DNA from: Proteromonas lacertae
Taxonomy: Eukaryota > Sar > Bigyra > Opalinata > Proteromonadidae
NCBI GenBank assembly: GCA_002245135.1
Contig: NGBS01001169.1
Location: forward strand, 1 to 64,000
Direction of reading: 5' to 3'
DNA length: 64,000 nt
Positions 60,620-64,000 of this stretch are shown in pieces. The translations under genes and the position numbers were made by a program. Position 1 is the stretch's first letter. Every line of letters starts with the position of its first letter. A model generated the notes under the pieces. It was not told the DNA's origin. It did not search any database and saw only the letters and a program-made list of their open reading frames with translations.

Positions 60620-62787
60620 TTAAATCTTTCTTCTCTTATTTCCTCCTTTCTTTGGCTTTTTATGATGTCTTTTCTTCCATCTGTTTCTAGCACTTAAGAT
60701 AGAAAATTTTGGATCATCTACTTGTTTTAATGAATTATTAATTGGCATATTATCTAATCCTAATGTAATACTTTGTAATGGATCACCAGATGCAGTTTTA
60801 TTTTTATTAATATTGTAAGTTCTTTTTTTATTCACTTTCTCTTTCAATTCACTATTTTCATTCCTTTGTAACACAGTAGGTAATAAATAATTTGGTATAA
60901 TCTTTAAATGTCTTTTCACTTTCTTAGGTAATAAAGCTCTATCATGTTCTAATAGATTCAATTCATCTGGATGTTCATCAAAATGGTTTTCTAATTTTTC
61001 ACTATTCAAAATTTCTTGCTTTAATTCATTTATTCTTGCTTCTTTGATCATGTTTCTGGTTATATTATTCAATACATCTTCAACTCTGTATCTGAATCTA
61101 TTTATTTCGTTTATATCAAATACCAATAAATGAGGTTGACTAATTCCATCAATTGAAGGATTAAATTCTTGTATATCTTTCAATACATTATTTTCTAAGG
61201 CATTTCCATTTATTACGAGTGATAAAGCACTTCCTTTCAGATTTGCTCTTCCAGTACGACCTATTCGATGTAAATAACTTTCTTTTGTTAAAGGAAAATC
61301 GAAATTAATTACCATATCAACATCTATATAAAGATATTACAATAAATCAAATGTTAATACTTTTAAAATCAAATCCTCTACTTACACCATAATCATTGTC
61401 TTTATACTTTGGTGTTGTTTTCTTTTTATTTGTTTTTATATTATCTATACGTGGAATTGAATCTAAATCTTCATCTAAATCAACACTGTCATCATCTTCT
61501 TCTTCACTTTCTTTCTCTTTTTCTTTATCCTCTTTTTCATCTTCTTCTTCATCATCATCTTCATATTCATCATCATTTTCTTCTTCATCTTCTTCTTCCA
61601 TTTCTTCTACTTCATCATCCTCATTTCCTGTATATACAAACATATCTTCACTCAAACTCTCATCTGTAGCTATTAAATACTCAAATCCTCCATTATTATA
61701 ATTGGATAATATATTTAATCTACTGTTAAATGGCAATTCAGAGTTTAAAACACCACAACCAATTGAAAATTGTTCTAAAAATAGTTTTAATCTATATGCT
61801 TTCTCAATTGAATTAACGAAAAATAATACTTTTCCTTTTATTATGTTTAATTTGATTAAAGCAAAAACTAATAAGAATTTATCATTTTCAGTGACTTTCA
61901 TATATTGTTCCATTAAATTTTCTATATATTTTTATATAAATATACAATAAAAATAAAAATAAAAATAAAAATAAAAATACTTTTAGAATCTTCTTCTAAC
62001 TTCAATATCATTGGATTATGTAACAATAACTTTTTCAATTTCAATATATCTTCACTCAAAGTTGCAGACATTAAAACTGATTGACAATTTGGAGGTAAAC
62101 CTTTAATTAAATAATTCACATCATCTTCATAACCATAAGTAAGAACTAAATCAGCTTCATCAATGACTAGAGTATTGATTTCTTCTGCTTTTAGATTTAA
62201 ATATCCATTTTTCATAGCATCAACTAATTTCTTTGGTGTTGATATGATTATTGTTGGTTTTGATTTTAATTTGGTCATTTCTATTTTTTTATCTTCACTG
62301 AGTAATGATGAAACGGTAATATTTTCATTTCCACTCAGTAATACTTCTATAGCTTTATATACTTGATCAACTAATTCGAACGATGGAACAAGTATTATCA
62401 CTCTGATGGCCTTTTCTAAAATAATTATGATATATAAATATATATATTAATATACTTTCGCTATTTAAAAGAAGCAATTTTTGAACAATCGGGATAGAAT
62501 ATGCCATTGTTTTCCCTGAACCAGTTCTAGCTCTGACTAATAAATCTTTCCCTTCCAATATAACAGGAATGCATTGATTCTATTGATTTATATTGATAAA
62601 AAATGATCTAAATACTTGAACAATAGTTGGTCTGGTGAATCCTGCACGTTTTATTGATTTTAAAAGAGATGCATGCAACCCTATATTATAAGAATGGATA
62701 AATAACAATAGAAATACCAAATGTATTACTATCAAAGGTGACATCATCCTCTAACATATGTGTATCACAAGAACCAAAGTCTTCCAT
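60620..62787 (-). CDS. DBP9: DEAD-box helicase DBP9/DDX56-like
   Basis: Nucleolar helicase of large ribosomal subunit assembly. Start [20 protein letters not shown]. Motifs: [10 protein letters not shown] (Q), [15 protein letters not shown] (I), ILVPSFELV (Ia, variant of PTREL), [26 protein letters not shown] (II, DEAD), [14 protein letters not shown] (III), [20 protein letters not shown] (IV), [28 protein letters not shown] (V) and [13 protein letters not shown] (VI). [12 protein letters not shown] is specific to DBP9/DDX56. A long Glu/Asp insert ([20 protein letters not shown] and on) lies between motifs IV and V. Introns include a (ATTTTT)n-rich one near 61920-61980. The C-terminus is basic ([20 protein letters not shown]). 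No frame error. Confidence 0.9.
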
Positions 62788-62862
62788 TACAATATACAAC
62801 TAAACAGAATGAAAAATTAGTTTATGTAATGTGAATTAGACAAAATGATTTTAGAAAACCGA

Positions 62863-62877
62863 CAAGCTTTCTGCTTG
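62863..62877. promoter_or_regulatory. CAAGCTT/GCTTG element between DBP9 and RPN5
   Basis: GACAAGCTTTCTGCTTGAAA holds the element and its inverse between the divergent starts at 62787 and 62943 (155 bp). Same core as the other elements. Confidence 0.45.
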
Positions 62878-62942
62878 AAATATTTTTCATTCTTGAAGTT
62901 TTTTTCACCCTTTTTACATCACTATCAGCATATTAATATATA

Positions 62943-64000
62943 ATGGGAAAAGAAGAAGAGCTTAAACGACAGGAACAAATAGATAATTTGAAGAAGGAGA
63001 TAGAAGCATACAATCCTTCCATTCCAAGCAAGTTGAATGTATATATACATGTTGTGATTATTCATTTAGGCTGATAAATTGGAGGAGGTCATTACAGATT
63101 TATTAGGTTATGAAAAGAAAGCAAGACTTGTATTTATAGAAGTATATATATTTTTAGTTAATGGAAAATGATATTGGATGTGAATTATGCACAAAAATGT
63201 TTGATATTTGCTTTGAAAAAGGTAACTGGGATAAAATCAATGATTTGCTAATAATACTGTCAAAGAAGCGTCAACAACATCGTAAAGTTATTACATCTTT
63301 CGTTGACCAAACACTGAAATTTGCAGAGAAGTGTCCAACACTAGAAACAAAGATTAAACTAATTGACACAATAAGAACAGTAAGTGAAGGTAAAATTTTC
63401 GTAGAATTGCAACATGCACATGCAACATATAATTTGTGTAAAATATATGAGCAACAAAACGATTTAAACAAAGCAGCTGAGATATTAGATGAGATTCAGG
63501 TAGAAACAATAGGTAGTATGGAATTACGTGAAAAAACAGAAATACTATTAGAGCAAATGAGATTAAGACTTGCAACTGATATTATTCGTGCTAGATTAAT
63601 AATGAGAAAAATTGATTCAAAAACCTTGGAAAAAGAAGAACTTCAAGATTTGAAATTGAAATATTATAATATGTTAATATCATTCGATGCTAGAGAAGAT
63701 GATGTGCCCGATTTAGCTGAGTGTTATTATGCAATTTACAATACACCAATTATTAAGGAAGATGAAAGTAAATGGAAAGATGCTTTAAGACGATATGTGA
63801 TGTTTTTACTACTTACAAACTATGATAATACCAAATCTGATAAAATGCATAGATTACTTGAATTTGAAAAGAAACCATTAGAGAAAACTGAAGATATGTT
63901 GAGTTTATTAAGATTATTCACCACAAATCAATTGATATTTTGGCCTTTAGAAAATGAGAAAGAGATTGTAAATCAAAAAGTATTTACAGATGAAATATAT
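62943..64000 (+). CDS. RPN5: 26S proteasome regulatory subunit RPN5 (PSMD12), 5' part
   Basis: PCI-domain lid subunit of the 19S regulatory particle. Start MGKEEELKRQEQ; introns GTATATATAC...TTTAG after SKLN and GTATTTATAG...TTTTAG after KKARL. Landmarks shared with PSMD12: CFEKGNWDKINDLLIILSKK, KIKLIDTIRTVSEGKIFVEL, AAEILDEIQVETIGSMELRE, ILLEQMRLRLATDI, RKIDSKTLEKEELQDLKLKY, YYAIYNTPIIKED, WKDALRRYVMFLLL. The C-terminal PCI (winged-helix) part lies beyond the right edge, so the gene is truncated by the window. No frame error in the visible part. Confidence 0.92.

Noticed and set aside
61396-61701. Plus-strand Ser/Leu-rich open frames opposite the DBP9 gene
   Set aside because: They are antisense to the Glu/Asp-rich insert of the helicase (GAA/GAT read as TTC/ATC).

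Overview
This 64 kb window is nuclear DNA from a unicellular eukaryote. It is strongly AT-rich and gene-dense, and the standard stop codons TAA, TAG and TGA are all used. Most genes are split by very short introns, typically 24-60 nt, with donors of the form GTAT and acceptors ending in TAG. Neighbouring genes, often divergent, are separated by as little as 67 bp. The lineage cannot be fixed from the sequence alone. A complex I accessory subunit (NDUFS5, 49189-49561) argues for an aerobic mitochondrion. An MSP-domain protein resembling axonemal proteins suggests, more weakly, a flagellate stage. A cGMP-type protein kinase, a sensor-7TM-RGS receptor, PBZ and BAH/ELM2/PHD chromatin proteins and LRR/pseudokinase proteins together suggest an amoeboid or amoeboflagellate protist. 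No rRNA, tRNA, CRISPR array, transposon or virus was recognised.

Layout. Bases 1-9300 hold the 3' part of a giant repeat-built surface protein, frame-broken and increasingly decayed towards the left edge. Bases 9399-23726 hold a NEK-like kinase with a poly-His tract and a candidate AT-AC intron, a zinc-finger/BAH/ELM2/PHD chromatin protein, two tandem MFS transporters, a basic protein of unknown function, a dolichyl-diphosphatase, an MSP-domain protein, an 84-residue protein ending in a CaaX box, and RanBP1. Bases 23892-29313 hold DDX42, a broken BTB/SPRY-like gene and a tail-anchored unknown. Bases 29683-40639 hold a kinesin with a degenerate motor, UTP3/Sas10, primase large subunit, a Sen1-like helicase and a MAPK-like kinase. 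Bases 40818-51184 hold two spermidine synthase-like paralogues, a Sec1/Munc18 protein, a Cache-like/7TM/RGS receptor, NDUFS5 and PDI. Bases 51452-64000 hold a large pseudokinase-LRR gene, a second LRR protein, a PBZ-finger protein, PKG, DBP9/DDX56 and the start of proteasome subunit RPN5.

The genes do not form one pathway. They fall into nuclear RNA/DNA metabolism (DDX42, UTP3, DBP9, PRI2, Sen1), signalling (PKG, MAPK-like, NEK-like, RGS receptor) and secretion (PDI, Sec1, DOLPP1). The most unusual global signal is that many otherwise well-conserved genes are displaced by one base at a single point. Removing one base, most often one C of a CC or CCC run on the coding strand, restores the frame. 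This could be assembly overcalling or +1 ribosomal frameshifting, and the sequence alone cannot decide. Coordinates given for spliced genes run from start codon to stop codon; exon edges were read by eye.
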